Assembly: GCA_963752815.1 (NCBI GenBank)
Contig: CAVVZI010000006.1
Span: forward strand, 310,001-374,000
DNA: 64,000 nucleotides
Direction of reading: 5' to 3'
Source: Sva-07 sp963752815
GTDB lineage: Bacteria > Actinomycetota > Acidimicrobiia > Acidimicrobiales > Ilumatobacteraceae
The position numbers and the translations under genes were made by a program. The notes under the pieces are model-generated. The model had not been told where the DNA came from and did not search any database. It saw only the letters and a program-made list of their open reading frames with translations. Each line of letters starts with the position of its first letter. Within the stretch, counting starts at the first letter, position 1. Positions 36,066 through 44,737 of this stretch are shown here, one piece after another.

Positions 36066-37157
36066 ATGACCGACATCCCTGTTGATCCGGATCGTCTGAA
36101 GCTCTACTCGTTCAACGTGTTCAACCAGTTGAGCGGTGCGGTCACCGCGGGGATGATCCACCTCGGCGACAAGCTCGGCATCTTCACCGCGCTGGCCGCA
36201 TCTGCCGAGCCGTTGACGGCTGACGAACTCGCCGAACGGTGCGGCCTCGACGGCCGGTGGGTGAGGGAGTGGGCGTACAACCAGGCCGCGGCCGGGCTGA
36301 TCGTCGCCGATGCGGACGAGCGGTTCTCGCTGACGCCGGAGGCGGTCGCCGTGCTCGCGTCGCCCGATCACGAGGCGTACGGCATGGGGATGTTCCATCG
36401 CTTCCCGGCGACGATGGCCGCGCTCGAAGCGATGCCCGAGAGCTTCCGCACCGGACTGGGGCAGGACTACGACAGCCACGGTCCGGAGGGTGCCGTCGGC
36501 ATCGAGCGGAGCTTCGAACCGTGGAACCGTCACCATCTCCTGAGCGACGTGCTCCCCGCGCTCGACGGCGTCGTCGACGCCTTGTCATCCGGAATCGACG
36601 TCGCCGACATCGGATGCGGCGCCGGGGGAGCCGCGTTGATGATGGGTGCCGCGTTCCCGAACAGCAGGTTCATCGGCTACGACATCTCGAGATTCGCGCT
36701 CGACCGTGCCGAGTCCCGGCGGATCGAGGCTGGAGTCGAGAATGTTCGCTTCGTCGACCCGCGCGACGAGCCGATTCCGGACGACGGCCGGTTCGGGTTG
36801 GTCACGACGTTCGACTGCCTGCACGACATGACGCACCCGCAGCAGATGATGCACACGATCCGGGCTGCACTCGACGATCACGGCAGCTGGCTGCTCGTCG
36901 ACATCAAGGCGCGGGACACGTTCGCCGAGAACGTGGCCAAGAACCCGATGGCCGCGCTGATGTACGGGATCAGCGTGCTCGCCTGCATGTCGTCGGCGAT
37001 GTCGGCGCCCGACGGAGCGGGGCTGGGCACGCTCGGTCTGCCGGCGAGCCGGGCCAGGGAGATGGCCGCGGCCGCCGGCTTCGAGCACTTCCGCCGCCTC
37101 GACATCGACCATTCGATCAACGCGTTCTACGAGGTGCGGCCGGCCGTTGACCGGTGA
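36066..37157 (+). CDS. Class I SAM-dependent methyltransferase with N-terminal winged helix
   Basis: A 363-aa protein. The first 90 residues form a winged-helix dimerisation-like domain (LGIFTALAASAEPLTADELA, RCGLDGRWVREWAYNQAAAG). The SAM-binding motif I is VADIGCGAGGAALMMGAAFP, followed by FIGYDISRFALDRAESR and LVTTFDCLHDMTHPQQMM. This architecture matches O-methyltransferase-like proteins widespread in actinobacteria. The substrate is unknown. Confidence 0.85.
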   Translation: MTDIPVDPDRLKLYSFNVFNQLSGAVTAGMIHLGDKLGIFTALAASAEPLTADELAERCGLDGRWVREWAYNQAAAGLIVADADERFSLTPEAVAVLASPDHEAYGMGMFHRFPATMAALEAMPESFRTGLGQDYDSHGPEGAVGIERSFEPWNRHHLLSDVLPALDGVVDALSSGIDVADIGCGAGGAALMMGAAFPNSRFIGYDISRFALDRAESRRIEAGVENVRFVDPRDEPIPDDGRFGLVTTFDCLHDMTHPQQMMHTIRAALDDHGSWLLVDIKARDTFAENVAKNPMAALMYGISVLACMSSAMSAPDGAGLGTLGLPASRAREMAAAAGFEHFRRLDIDHSINAFYEVRPAVDR

Positions 37158-37163
37158 GGGGCG

Positions 37164-37451
37164 TCAGCGGTCGACGACCGTCGATGTCTGCATGACCGGA
37201 TCGGCGTTCGTGAAGTTCGGAACATCGGTCATCGCATCGCCGGCATTGGCGAAGGCCGGGCCGAGGGCTTCGAGCGAGTCGAAGAACAGGTGGCCCATCG
37301 CGAGGTAGGGGCCGTCGACGCCCTCGTCGATCTCGATCTTCACCAGACCAGGCATGACGCGCTGGACGATGTCCATGTGCTTGGTGCGGTAGTACTCCAT
37401 GTCGAAGGTCTTGCCCTCGCCGGCCGGGTAGATGACGCTCACTTTGATCAT
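37164..37451 (-). CDS. EthD domain protein
   Basis: A 95-aa dimeric alpha/beta-barrel protein of the EthD family: VSVIYPAGEGKTFDMEYYRT, HMDIVQRVMPGLV and MGHLFFDSLEALGPAF. EthD was first found with ether-degrading P450 genes; many members have unknown roles. GGAGAG lies six bases before the ATG at 37451. It is divergent from the SDR gene over a region with two strong palindromes, suggesting shared control. Confidence 0.85.
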   Translation of the reverse strand: MIKVSVIYPAGEGKTFDMEYYRTKHMDIVQRVMPGLVKIEIDEGVDGPYLAMGHLFFDSLEALGPAFANAGDAMTDVPNFTNADPVMQTSTVVDR

Positions 37452-37476
37452 GGTGCTCTCCTTCGAGCGTTGCGTT

Positions 37477-37525
37477 CCGTCATGACGGTTCGATGGGTGT
37501 GTCGGCCGGACCGTACCGTACGGTC
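37477..37525. promoter_or_regulatory. Two palindromes between the EthD and SDR genes
   Basis: The first is the perfect 12-bp CCGTCATGACGG at 37477-37488. The second is an 8-1-8 palindrome, GACCGTAC-C-GTACGGTC, at 37509-37525. The second has the size and GTACxGTAC core style of TetR-family operators. The pair lies in the divergent gap between the two start codons. No TetR gene is in the near neighbourhood, so the regulator, if real, is encoded elsewhere. Confidence 0.6.
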
Positions 37526-37554
37526 GAAGGGCGATCACGACCGAACGGAGCACC

Positions 37555-38370
37555 ATGGCCGACAACGCCGACACGACGAAGGCACGACTCAGCACGCTGT
37601 CGAGGTCGATCGCCGGACATGCCGCGATCGTCACCGGCGCGGCGAGCGGGATGGGTCGCGCGACGGCATTCCTCTTCGCCGACGAGGGCGCCCGCGTCGT
37701 GGTCGCCGATCTCGGTGCCGACCGGGTGGCTGCCGTCGTCGACGAGATCAACGCGGTGCACGGTCCCGATGCCGCGCTCGGCGTCACCTGCGATGTCGCC
37801 GACCCCGATGCCCTGCGCGATCTGGTGGAGCGGACCGTCGAGTGGGCGGGGCGGCTCGACATCGTCGTCAACAACGCCGGGATCTCGTTGATCAACTCCG
37901 CGTTCCAGGAGGAGGGGGAATTCGAGACCAACTGGGCGCGCACGCTCGACGTGAACCTCACGGCGCACGCCCGGCTGATCCGCCTCGCGGTACCGCACAT
38001 GATCGAGGCAGGCGCCGGGCGCATCGTCAACATCGCGTCCACCGAAGCCATCGTGACGACGGCCGGGCTCGCGGGTTACGCCGCGACGAAGGCGGGCGTG
38101 GTCGGCCTGACCAAGAGCTTCGCCGTCGAACTCGGCCGCACCGGCATCACGGTCAACTGCATCTGTCCGGGCCCGATCGACACGGGCATGACCGCCGGGA
38201 TCGAACCCGAGGCCAAGGCCACCTACGCCCGGCGGCGCGTCCCGCTTCGTCGGTACGGTGCTCCCGAGGAGGTCGCGCAGATGACGCTCAACCTCTGCCT
38301 GCCGAGCGCGTCGTTCGTGAACGGAGCGACGATTCCTGTCGACGGTGGCATGACCATCCGCCACACGTAA
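37555..38370 (+). CDS. Short-chain dehydrogenase/reductase
   Basis: A 271-aa classical SDR. The NAD(P)-binding TGAASGMG is followed by VVVADLG, whose Asp after the second strand points to NAD preference. DIVVNNAGIS and the active-site YAATK (Tyr and Lys) with the preceding VNIASTEAIV Ser are present. The end, FVNGATIPVDGGMT, is standard. The substrate is unknown. A GGAG lies six bases before the ATG at 37555. It faces the EthD gene across the palindromic region. Confidence 0.9.
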   Translation: MADNADTTKARLSTLSRSIAGHAAIVTGAASGMGRATAFLFADEGARVVVADLGADRVAAVVDEINAVHGPDAALGVTCDVADPDALRDLVERTVEWAGRLDIVVNNAGISLINSAFQEEGEFETNWARTLDVNLTAHARLIRLAVPHMIEAGAGRIVNIASTEAIVTTAGLAGYAATKAGVVGLTKSFAVELGRTGITVNCICPGPIDTGMTAGIEPEAKATYARRRVPLRRYGAPEEVAQMTLNLCLPSASFVNGATIPVDGGMTIRHT

Positions 38371-38383
38371 CAGTCGGAGGCCG

Positions 38384-39538
38384 TCAGCTCGCGCTGTAGC
38401 CGTCGAAGATGCCTTCGAGGCCGGAGGGGACGTGGCGCCCGATGGCGAGCTGCTCGAGGATGCCGATGCCCTCGTGTTCGCCCAGGCCGCCCGACGACGT
38501 CGCCCGGACGATCGACTGGATGTGCCCGTGCTGTGGCGCGGCCGGATCCTCGATCGGAAGATCCCACCGGTCACCCCCGACGACGAGTTCGCCCTTCCAC
38601 ACCCCGTGTGACCACTCCGGATGCCCGTACCCGATGCCGAGCATCTGGAAGTTGAACAGCGGTTCGAGGCGAATGGTCGACGGATCGCCGACCCACGGGA
38701 TGAGATCGAGCTCGAAGGCCGCCGCGTGGCGGGTCCCGGGGGTCCACTCGATGCGGTACTCGGCGCCGCGCAGCGCCTCGGGGAGCGGGCCGTCGCCCGT
38801 GTCGACGGGAGCGACGATGGCCGTTTCGTGCCAGCGGCGGCCGTCGAACAACTCGTTGACGTCGAAATGGGTGGAGAACGTCTCGAAGTTGACCGGGGCC
38901 CACAGCCAGAAGAACTGAGGGTCGGCCACCGGGGCACCCGACGGGCCGCGTTCGCCGACCGGGCGCACACCCCACGAGCGGTCACGCGATCCCCACGTCT
39001 CGCCCGGCTCGAGGTCGTACACCTCGCCGTCGACCTCGATCCAGCCCTCCCATCCGCCGAATTGGGTGAGGCGCGTGTAGTCGAACATCACCCGCACGCC
39101 CACCTGTTGGAAGAAGTGCGGCTCCTCGATCGGTGCCGACCGGCGGACGAAGGTGAGGTCCGCCCGAAGTCCCTGCTCCGGGGCCTCGACCTGGAGCCTG
39201 AGCGCATGGAGCGGCTCGAGCACCTCGACCTTGATCGGGCCGACCTCGTTGGCGTCCGCGCGGTCGGTCGGTGCGCGTCTCGACGCGTGCACGTTGATCT
39301 GCCGGCCGTCGACGCGCCCACCGTCGACCACGACGCTGAACGACGCGTCGCTGACGTGGCGGTTCGGGTACAGCCCCATCGCGGCGGCGAAATACAGCCG
39401 GGCATCGCGGGTGTAGCCGTTGAAGAAGTAGCGGTCGTAGTGGTTGAGGTCCGCAGACGACGTCTGCGCGACCGGGCGTGATGTCTGGTGGACGGGAAAG
39501 TCGTCGAACGAAGTCAGCACCCGGGTGAACCTACTCAT
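38384..39538 (-). CDS. AttH/CrtC-like lipocalin-type protein
   Basis: A 384-aa protein with two beta-rich halves, as in the AttH and carotenoid 1,2-hydratase (CrtC) family. Recognisable parts are FTRVLTSFDDFPVHQTSRPV, YFFNGYTRDARLYFAAAMGL and the GETWGSRDRSWGVRPVG block, which carries the conserved Trp-Gly...Arg-Asp-Arg-Ser-Trp-Gly motif. The family includes hydroxyneurosporene synthase but most members are uncharacterised. It converges with the SDR gene with only 13 bp between stops. Its ATG is 14 bp from the divergent ctaA start. Confidence 0.75.
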   Translation of the reverse strand: MSRFTRVLTSFDDFPVHQTSRPVAQTSSADLNHYDRYFFNGYTRDARLYFAAAMGLYPNRHVSDASFSVVVDGGRVDGRQINVHASRRAPTDRADANEVGPIKVEVLEPLHALRLQVEAPEQGLRADLTFVRRSAPIEEPHFFQQVGVRVMFDYTRLTQFGGWEGWIEVDGEVYDLEPGETWGSRDRSWGVRPVGERGPSGAPVADPQFFWLWAPVNFETFSTHFDVNELFDGRRWHETAIVAPVDTGDGPLPEALRGAEYRIEWTPGTRHAAAFELDLIPWVGDPSTIRLEPLFNFQMLGIGYGHPEWSHGVWKGELVVGGDRWDLPIEDPAAPQHGHIQSIVRATSSGGLGEHEGIGILEQLAIGRHVPSGLEGIFDGYSAS

Positions 39539-39552
39539 ATCCTCGACGGCAC

Positions 39553-40515
39553 ATGGATCGCTGGACCCTGAGCGTGCGCCAATTCAGGCTGATCGCCGCC
39601 CTCACCGCCGGCGGTCTCTGCTTGCTGGTCGTAGCCGGCGGGATCGTCCGTCTGACCGGCAGCGGGCTGGGTTGCGACGACTGGCCGAACTGCAACGCGC
39701 AGTCGTTCGTCGACGTGTCGAGCGGGCACACCGCCATCGAGCAGATCAACCGGCTGATCAGTGGCGCCATCGCGATTCCGACGGTGCTGATGGTGATCGG
39801 TTCGTTCCGCGTCAGGCCTCGTCGCTCGGGCCTCGTCGGACCCTCGATGGGCGTGCTCGTCACGGTGCTCGCCAACGGCGTGGTCGGCGGCCTCGCCGTG
39901 CGTGCCGACCTGCACCCGGCGCTCGTGCAGTCGCACTTCCTCCTGGCGATGGCCTCGATCGCGTTCGCCCTCGTGGCCGTCCGCCGTTCGTCGCCCGAGC
40001 CCGTCGAGCACTCGGCGGTGCCCACCGCGATCAGACGTCTGATCGGTGCGATGACGGTCATGACGGCTCTCGCTCTCGTCACCGGCACGGTCGTCACGGG
40101 AACCGGACCTCACGCGGGCGACGAGCACGTCCGGCGGTGGGGGTTCGACATCTCCAGCGTCGCGCAGGTGCACAGCGCGACCGTGCTCGTGGCCGTCGCA
40201 CTGGCGCTGGCAGTCACGTGGTCGATCCGGTCCGATCGGGCCAGTCGAGAACAGCTCGGTCCGGTCTTGTCGACGTGGATGTTCGTCGCCGTCGTGCAAG
40301 GCGGTATCGGGTATCTGCAGTACTTCACCGGCGTTCCGGAGCTGCTCGTCGGTGCCCACATCGCCGGAGCGACCGCCCTCTGGGTGATCACGGTCTGGCT
40401 GTGGACCGCGCTGTCGGGCGACGCTTCGGCGGTGCACCGTGCGACGGTCGGCGCCCGAGCCGAGCAGCCGGACGTGTCGGTCGGAGGTCCAACCTCGCCG
40501 ATTGGATCGGTGTAG
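39553..40515 (+). CDS. ctaA: Heme A synthase (COX15/CtaA)
   Basis: CtaA oxidises heme O to heme A for cytochrome c oxidase. The 320-aa membrane protein has eight predicted helices in two repeats. The first half has VVAGGIVRLTGSGLGCDDWP and a paired Cys (CDDWPNC), GHTAIEQINRLISG with a heme-ligand His, and ALVQSHFLLAMA. The second half repeats the pattern with VVTGTGPHAGDE, SVAQVHSATVLVAVAL and LVGAHIAGATALW. livH begins 13 bp after the stop; co-transcription is possible but functionally unexpected. Confidence 0.92.
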   Translation: MDRWTLSVRQFRLIAALTAGGLCLLVVAGGIVRLTGSGLGCDDWPNCNAQSFVDVSSGHTAIEQINRLISGAIAIPTVLMVIGSFRVRPRRSGLVGPSMGVLVTVLANGVVGGLAVRADLHPALVQSHFLLAMASIAFALVAVRRSSPEPVEHSAVPTAIRRLIGAMTVMTALALVTGTVVTGTGPHAGDEHVRRWGFDISSVAQVHSATVLVAVALALAVTWSIRSDRASREQLGPVLSTWMFVAVVQGGIGYLQYFTGVPELLVGAHIAGATALWVITVWLWTALSGDASAVHRATVGARAEQPDVSVGGPTSPIGSV

Positions 40516-40528
40516 CATCACCGCCCAC

Positions 40529-41872
40529 ATGGGCACGGAACTGCGGCGCCGGAGCCGACTCCCAAGCGTCTGCGTCGCTCTCGGGTTCATCTTGCTGGCG
40601 TTCGTCGGCACGTTGTTTGTCGGTGCGGCCGGCGGTCCGGTCCACGCCCAGGAAAGCGACGCACCGCAGTCGATCACCGGCCGTGTGCAGAATCGTTCCG
40701 AACAGGACGGCGAGCGCGTGACCGAGCCGGTGCCCGACGTGCGCGTCGTGGCGGAGGACGAGAGTGGCGCCGAGGTCGGCGAATCCGTCACCGATGCCGA
40801 CGGCGTGTACCTGATCCCGATCGAGCAACCGGGCACCTACGTCGTGCGCATCGACACCGAAACGTTGCCCGAGGGTCTGACGGTCGAGGAGGGCAAGGAA
40901 CAGCAGACCGCGGTGGTCGGCGGGAATCAGAACGTCACTCGCGCCTTCTTCCTCGGCGAGGACACGCGCGACGTGCAGAGCAAGTTGAGCCTGCTGCCGC
41001 AGACGCTGGCCAACGGCTTGAAGCTGGCGATGATCATCGCCATCACCTCGATCGGACTGTCACTGATCTTCGGCACCACCGGTCTGTCCAACTTCGCCCA
41101 CGGCGAGATGGTCACGTTCGGCGCGTTCGTCGCGTTCGTCCTGAACTCTGATCATGGGGTCCACGTGATCTTCGCCGCGTTGGCCGCGATCGTCGCCACG
41201 GGTCTGCTCGGCGCGGCCTTCGAAAAGGGCCTGTGGGGGCCGTTGCGGCATCGATCGACCAGCCTCACCTCGATGATGATCGTGTCGATCGGAATCGCCC
41301 TGGCGATGCGCTACACGTATCTGTATCTGTTCAGCGGTGACCTCAAGGCGTACACGCAGTACACGCTGCAGCGGGATCCGGTGTCGATCGGACCCATCGA
41401 CCTGCCGCCCCGCACGCTGGTCATCATCGTCGCGTCGGCCCTGGTCATCGTCGGGGTGTCCCTGTTCCTGCTCAAGGCGCGCTTCGGCAAGGCGATCCGC
41501 GCCGTGTCGGACAACCCCGACCTCGCGTCGTCGAGCGGGATCGACACCGATCGTGTGATCCTCCTCGTCTGGGTCCTGGGCGGTGCACTCGCCGGCCTCG
41601 GTGGTGTGTTCTACGGCCTCGAGTTCGGGATCAAATGGGACATGGGCTTCACCCTGCTGCTCCTGATGTTCGCCGCGATCACGCTCGGCGGGCTCGGCAA
41701 CCCGTTCGGGGCGTTGCTCGGCAGCCTGGTGATCGGGATCTTCGTCGAACTCTGGACCTGGCTCGTCAACAACGCCAACGACCTGAAGACCGCCGGCGCG
41801 CTGATCGTGCTGATCGCGGTGTTGATCATCAGACCGCAAGGCATTCTGGGATCGAAGGAACGGATCGGATGA
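40529..41872 (+). CDS. livH: LivH-type ABC permease with N-terminal secreted beta-sandwich domain
   Basis: A 447-aa protein with an unusual layout. Residues 13-40 form a signal peptide ending GGPVHA before QES. Residues about 49-130 look like a carboxypeptidase-regulatory or CNA-B-like beta-sandwich: SITGRVQNRSEQDG, VPDVRVVAEDESGAEVGESV, TDADGVYLIPIEQPGTYVVR. From about residue 150 the protein is a normal LivH permease: SIGLSLIFGTTGLSNFAHGE, FGKAIRAVSDNPDLA, GVFYGLEFGIKWDMGF. Ordinary LivH is about 300 aa and lacks the extra domain. The domain should face outward and could meet the binding protein (inference). The stop overlaps the livM start. Confidence 0.88.
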   Translation: MGTELRRRSRLPSVCVALGFILLAFVGTLFVGAAGGPVHAQESDAPQSITGRVQNRSEQDGERVTEPVPDVRVVAEDESGAEVGESVTDADGVYLIPIEQPGTYVVRIDTETLPEGLTVEEGKEQQTAVVGGNQNVTRAFFLGEDTRDVQSKLSLLPQTLANGLKLAMIIAITSIGLSLIFGTTGLSNFAHGEMVTFGAFVAFVLNSDHGVHVIFAALAAIVATGLLGAAFEKGLWGPLRHRSTSLTSMMIVSIGIALAMRYTYLYLFSGDLKAYTQYTLQRDPVSIGPIDLPPRTLVIIVASALVIVGVSLFLLKARFGKAIRAVSDNPDLASSSGIDTDRVILLVWVLGGALAGLGGVFYGLEFGIKWDMGFTLLLLMFAAITLGGLGNPFGALLGSLVIGIFVELWTWLVNNANDLKTAGALIVLIAVLIIRPQGILGSKERIG

Positions 41873-42864
41873 ACTGGGATCTCATCTTCTGGAACGCGTT
41901 GTACACCGCGATCAACGCGGCCGCCGCCGGGTACTGCATCATCTCGGCCGGTCTCAACGTGCACGTCGGGTACACCGGGCTCCTCAACTTCGGTCAGGCC
42001 GGATTCGCGGCGGTGGGTGCGTACGCGTTCTCGATCCCGATCGTGGCCTACGGCTGGCCGTGGTACTGGGCGCTGCCGTTCATGCTCGTGTGTTCGGTGT
42101 TGCTCGCGCTGGCGCTCGGCGTGCCGACCCTCCGCCTTCGCGCCGACTACCTCGCCATCGTCACCATCGCCGTCGCCGAGATCATCAGGCTGTTCCTCAA
42201 CTCCACGCGGTTCACCTGGCTGACCGGCGGCACCGACGGCCGGAACGGGTGGACCACCTTCTTCGAGGACCTCAACCCGATCGACAACACGGCTCGGTAC
42301 CAGCTCGGCGCACAATCGATCGACGGCTACCGGTTGTTCATGATGATCCTGGGTTGGACGCTTGCCATCCTGATTTCGACGTTCATCTGGGCCCTGATGC
42401 GCAGCCCGTGGGGACGAGTACTGCGCAGCATCCGGGAGGACGAGGACGCGGCGCGAGCGCTCGGCAAGAACGTCCTCGCGTTCAAGATGCAGAGCCTGAT
42501 CATCGGCGGTGTCATCGGTTCGATCGGCGGTTTGTGGCTGTCGGCGCAGAAGCAGTCGGCACAGACGGGCGAGTTCGCGACGACCCTGACGTTCTTCGCC
42601 TTCTTGATCATCGTGCTGGGTGGCCTCGGCCGGGTGAAGGGCCCGATCATCGGCACGGTCATCTTCTTCTTCGTGATCCAGTTCGTCGACAACATCCTCC
42701 AACAGGCCACCCGCAACGACAAACTGCCGGACTGGCTCGTCGACAGCACCAACTTCGGCATCGTGAAGAACATCGTCGCCGGGCTCGCCTTGGCATTGAT
42801 CGTCATCTTCCGCCCGCAGGGGATCTTCGGCGACAAACGTGAGCAGGTGTTCGATGTCCGATGA
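41869..42864 (+). CDS. livM: LivM-type ABC permease
   Basis: The second permease of the transporter, 331 aa, with about eight hydrophobic helices. Family blocks include LNVHVGYTGLLNFGQAGFAA, VPTLRLRADYLAIVTIAVAE, the EAA-like loop RSPWGRVLRSIREDEDAARA and a final RPQGIFG. It lacks the extra domain seen in livH. The ATG overlaps the livH stop (ATGA) and the gene overlaps livG by 11 bp, so the subunits are translationally coupled. Confidence 0.94.
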   Translation: MNWDLIFWNALYTAINAAAAGYCIISAGLNVHVGYTGLLNFGQAGFAAVGAYAFSIPIVAYGWPWYWALPFMLVCSVLLALALGVPTLRLRADYLAIVTIAVAEIIRLFLNSTRFTWLTGGTDGRNGWTTFFEDLNPIDNTARYQLGAQSIDGYRLFMMILGWTLAILISTFIWALMRSPWGRVLRSIREDEDAARALGKNVLAFKMQSLIIGGVIGSIGGLWLSAQKQSAQTGEFATTLTFFAFLIIVLGGLGRVKGPIIGTVIFFFVIQFVDNILQQATRNDKLPDWLVDSTNFGIVKNIVAGLALALIVIFRPQGIFGDKREQVFDVR

Positions 42865-43855
42865 CACGGATCCGACACCGCCCGAGCCGACATTGCCGGA
42901 GCCGACGGTGGGGCAGACGCCCCGGTCGACGGCGGTCGACCCGGAGACCGGGTCGGTGCTGGGCTATCCGGGCATGCCGAAGAACGACCCGATCCTCGTC
43001 GCCGACGGCATCCGTCGACAGTTCGGTGGCCTGGCGGCGGTCGACGTCGATCACCTCGAGGTGGAACGCAACCGCATCACGGCGCTGATCGGTCCCAACG
43101 GCGCCGGGAAGACCACGTTCTTCAACCTGCTCACGGGCTTCGACACACCCGACCACGGCGTTTCACGCTTCAACGGCCAGCTGATGTCCGACTCGTCGGC
43201 CCACAAGGTCGCCAAGCTCGGGATGGTCCGCACGTTCCAGCTGACCAAGGCGCTCGCCCGCCTGACCGTCATCGAGAACATGCGCCTCGGTGCGCCCAAT
43301 CAGCGTGGCGAGCGGCTGTGGGCCGGCCCGTTCAAGTTCCTGTGGCGTGACGAGGAAGCACAGGTCACGGAACGCGCCGACGCCCTGCTCGAGCGTTTCA
43401 AACTGAGCCACATGCGCGACGAGTTCGCCGGCGGACTCTCGGGTGGCCAACGCAAACTGCTCGAGATGGCACGTGCGCTGATGACCGACCCGACGCTGAT
43501 CATGCTCGACGAGCCGATGGCCGGTGTGAATCCCGCGCTCAAACAGAGCCTGCTCGGTCACGTCAAGGAGCTCAAGGCCGAGGGGCGCACGGTGCTGTTC
43601 GTCGAGCACGACATGGACATGGTCCACGAGATCAGTGACTGGGTCGTCGTGATGGCGGGTGGCCGCATCATCGCCGAGGGCACCGCCGTCGAGATCTCCG
43701 GAAGTCGCGAAGTGATCGACGCGTATCTCGGCGCGCACCACGACATCGATCTCGGCGAGATGTCCGGGGCGGAGGTCGAGGAGGAACTCCACGAAATCGA
43801 GGTCGAGATCGAAGAAGAGATCGAGACCGACGACACGGACGGGGGTGCATCGTGA
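42854..43855 (+). CDS. livG: LivG-type ABC ATPase with long N- and C-terminal tails
   Basis: One of two ATPases of the branched-chain amino acid type transporter. Walker A is IGPNGAGKTTFFNLLTG, signature LSGGQRKLLEMARAL, Walker B LIMLDEPMAGVNP, H-loop LFVEHDMDMV. At 333 aa it is longer than the usual 250-260. The first 45 residues are Pro/Thr-rich, and the last 35 are a strongly acidic tail (EVEEELHEIEVEIEEEIET). Both tails are probably disordered. The gene overlaps livM and its stop overlaps livF. Confidence 0.92.
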   Translation: MSDDTDPTPPEPTLPEPTVGQTPRSTAVDPETGSVLGYPGMPKNDPILVADGIRRQFGGLAAVDVDHLEVERNRITALIGPNGAGKTTFFNLLTGFDTPDHGVSRFNGQLMSDSSAHKVAKLGMVRTFQLTKALARLTVIENMRLGAPNQRGERLWAGPFKFLWRDEEAQVTERADALLERFKLSHMRDEFAGGLSGGQRKLLEMARALMTDPTLIMLDEPMAGVNPALKQSLLGHVKELKAEGRTVLFVEHDMDMVHEISDWVVVMAGGRIIAEGTAVEISGSREVIDAYLGAHHDIDLGEMSGAEVEEELHEIEVEIEEEIETDDTDGGAS

Positions 43856-44577
43856 GCAACAACATCATCGAATGCGAAGAACTCGTGGCGGGGTACGTCC
43901 CCGGGGTCAACATCCTGAACGGATGTGACCTCGTGGTGGCCGCCGGCGAGTTCGTCGGCATCATCGGCCCGAACGGCGCCGGCAAGTCGACCCTGATGAA
44001 GGCGGTGCTCGGGCTCGTGACGGTCACCTCGGGCGTCGTGCGGTTGAACGGGGACGAGATCACCGGCCAACCTCCCCACCGCCTCGTGCAGCGCGGCGTC
44101 GGCTTCGTCCCCCAGACCAACAACGTGTTCCCGTCACTGACCGTGCGTGAGAACCTCGAGATGGGGTGCTTCGTCAACCCGAAGTCGTTCGCCGCACGCT
44201 ACGAGGTCGTCACGGGCCTCTTCCCGCGGCTCGGTGAGCGCGCCAGTCAGCGCGCCGGTTCTCTCTCGGGCGGCGAGCGACAGATGGTGGCGATGGGTCG
44301 CGCCCTCATGCTCGACCCGAAACTGCTGTTGCTCGACGAGCCGTCCGCCGGCCTGTCGCCGCTCCTGCAGGACGAGGTGTTCCTGCGGTGCAAGCTGATC
44401 AACGAAGCGGGCGTGGCGATCCTGATGGTCGAACAGAACGCCCGCCGCGCCCTGCAGGTGTGCGATCGCGGGTACGTGCTCGACCAGGGGACCAACGCCT
44501 ACACGGGCTCGGGACGCGAACTCCTCGCTGACCCCAAGGTCATCGAGCTCTACCTCGGAACCTTCGCTCGGACCTAG
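43852..44577 (+). CDS. livF: LivF-type ABC ATPase
   Basis: The second ATPase, 241 aa, normal length. Walker A is IGPNGAGKSTLMKAVLG, Q-loop region GVGFVPQTNNVFPSLTVREN, signature LSGGERQMVAMGRAL, Walker B LLLLDEPSAGLSP, H-loop replaced by the LivF-typical LMVEQNARRAL. The GTG start overlaps the livG stop. It is the last plus-strand gene of the liv operon; strong hairpins follow before the convergent livK. Confidence 0.95.
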   Translation: MSNNIIECEELVAGYVPGVNILNGCDLVVAAGEFVGIIGPNGAGKSTLMKAVLGLVTVTSGVVRLNGDEITGQPPHRLVQRGVGFVPQTNNVFPSLTVRENLEMGCFVNPKSFAARYEVVTGLFPRLGERASQRAGSLSGGERQMVAMGRALMLDPKLLLLDEPSAGLSPLLQDEVFLRCKLINEAGVAILMVEQNARRALQVCDRGYVLDQGTNAYTGSGRELLADPKVIELYLGTFART

Positions 44578-44587
44578 AGGCCGGGCC

Positions 44588-44669
44588 GGTTCGCCCGCTC
44601 GCGGCGTTCCGAACTCCCTCGTTGCCCAAAGGCAACGTCGGTCGTCCGCGCCTTGCGAGCGAACGAACC
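44588..44669. repeat. Nested inverted repeat after livF
   Basis: The outer arms GGTTCGCCCGCTCGC (44588-44602) and GCGAGCGAACGAACC (44655-44669) pair with two mismatches. Inside them lies a perfect 7-bp hairpin, CGTTGCC-CAAA-GGCAACG (44620-44637). The GGTTCG/CGAACC ends recall the arms of the repeats at 4292 and 7833, so it may be a distant member of the same family. Its position between convergent genes also suits transcript-end processing. Confidence 0.6.
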
Positions 44670-44737
44670 GCCTCCGGCCAGCAATTTCAAAGAATGGCGG
44701 CAGCGCGACCAGCGGTCCACAACATCGGCCCGGACGC

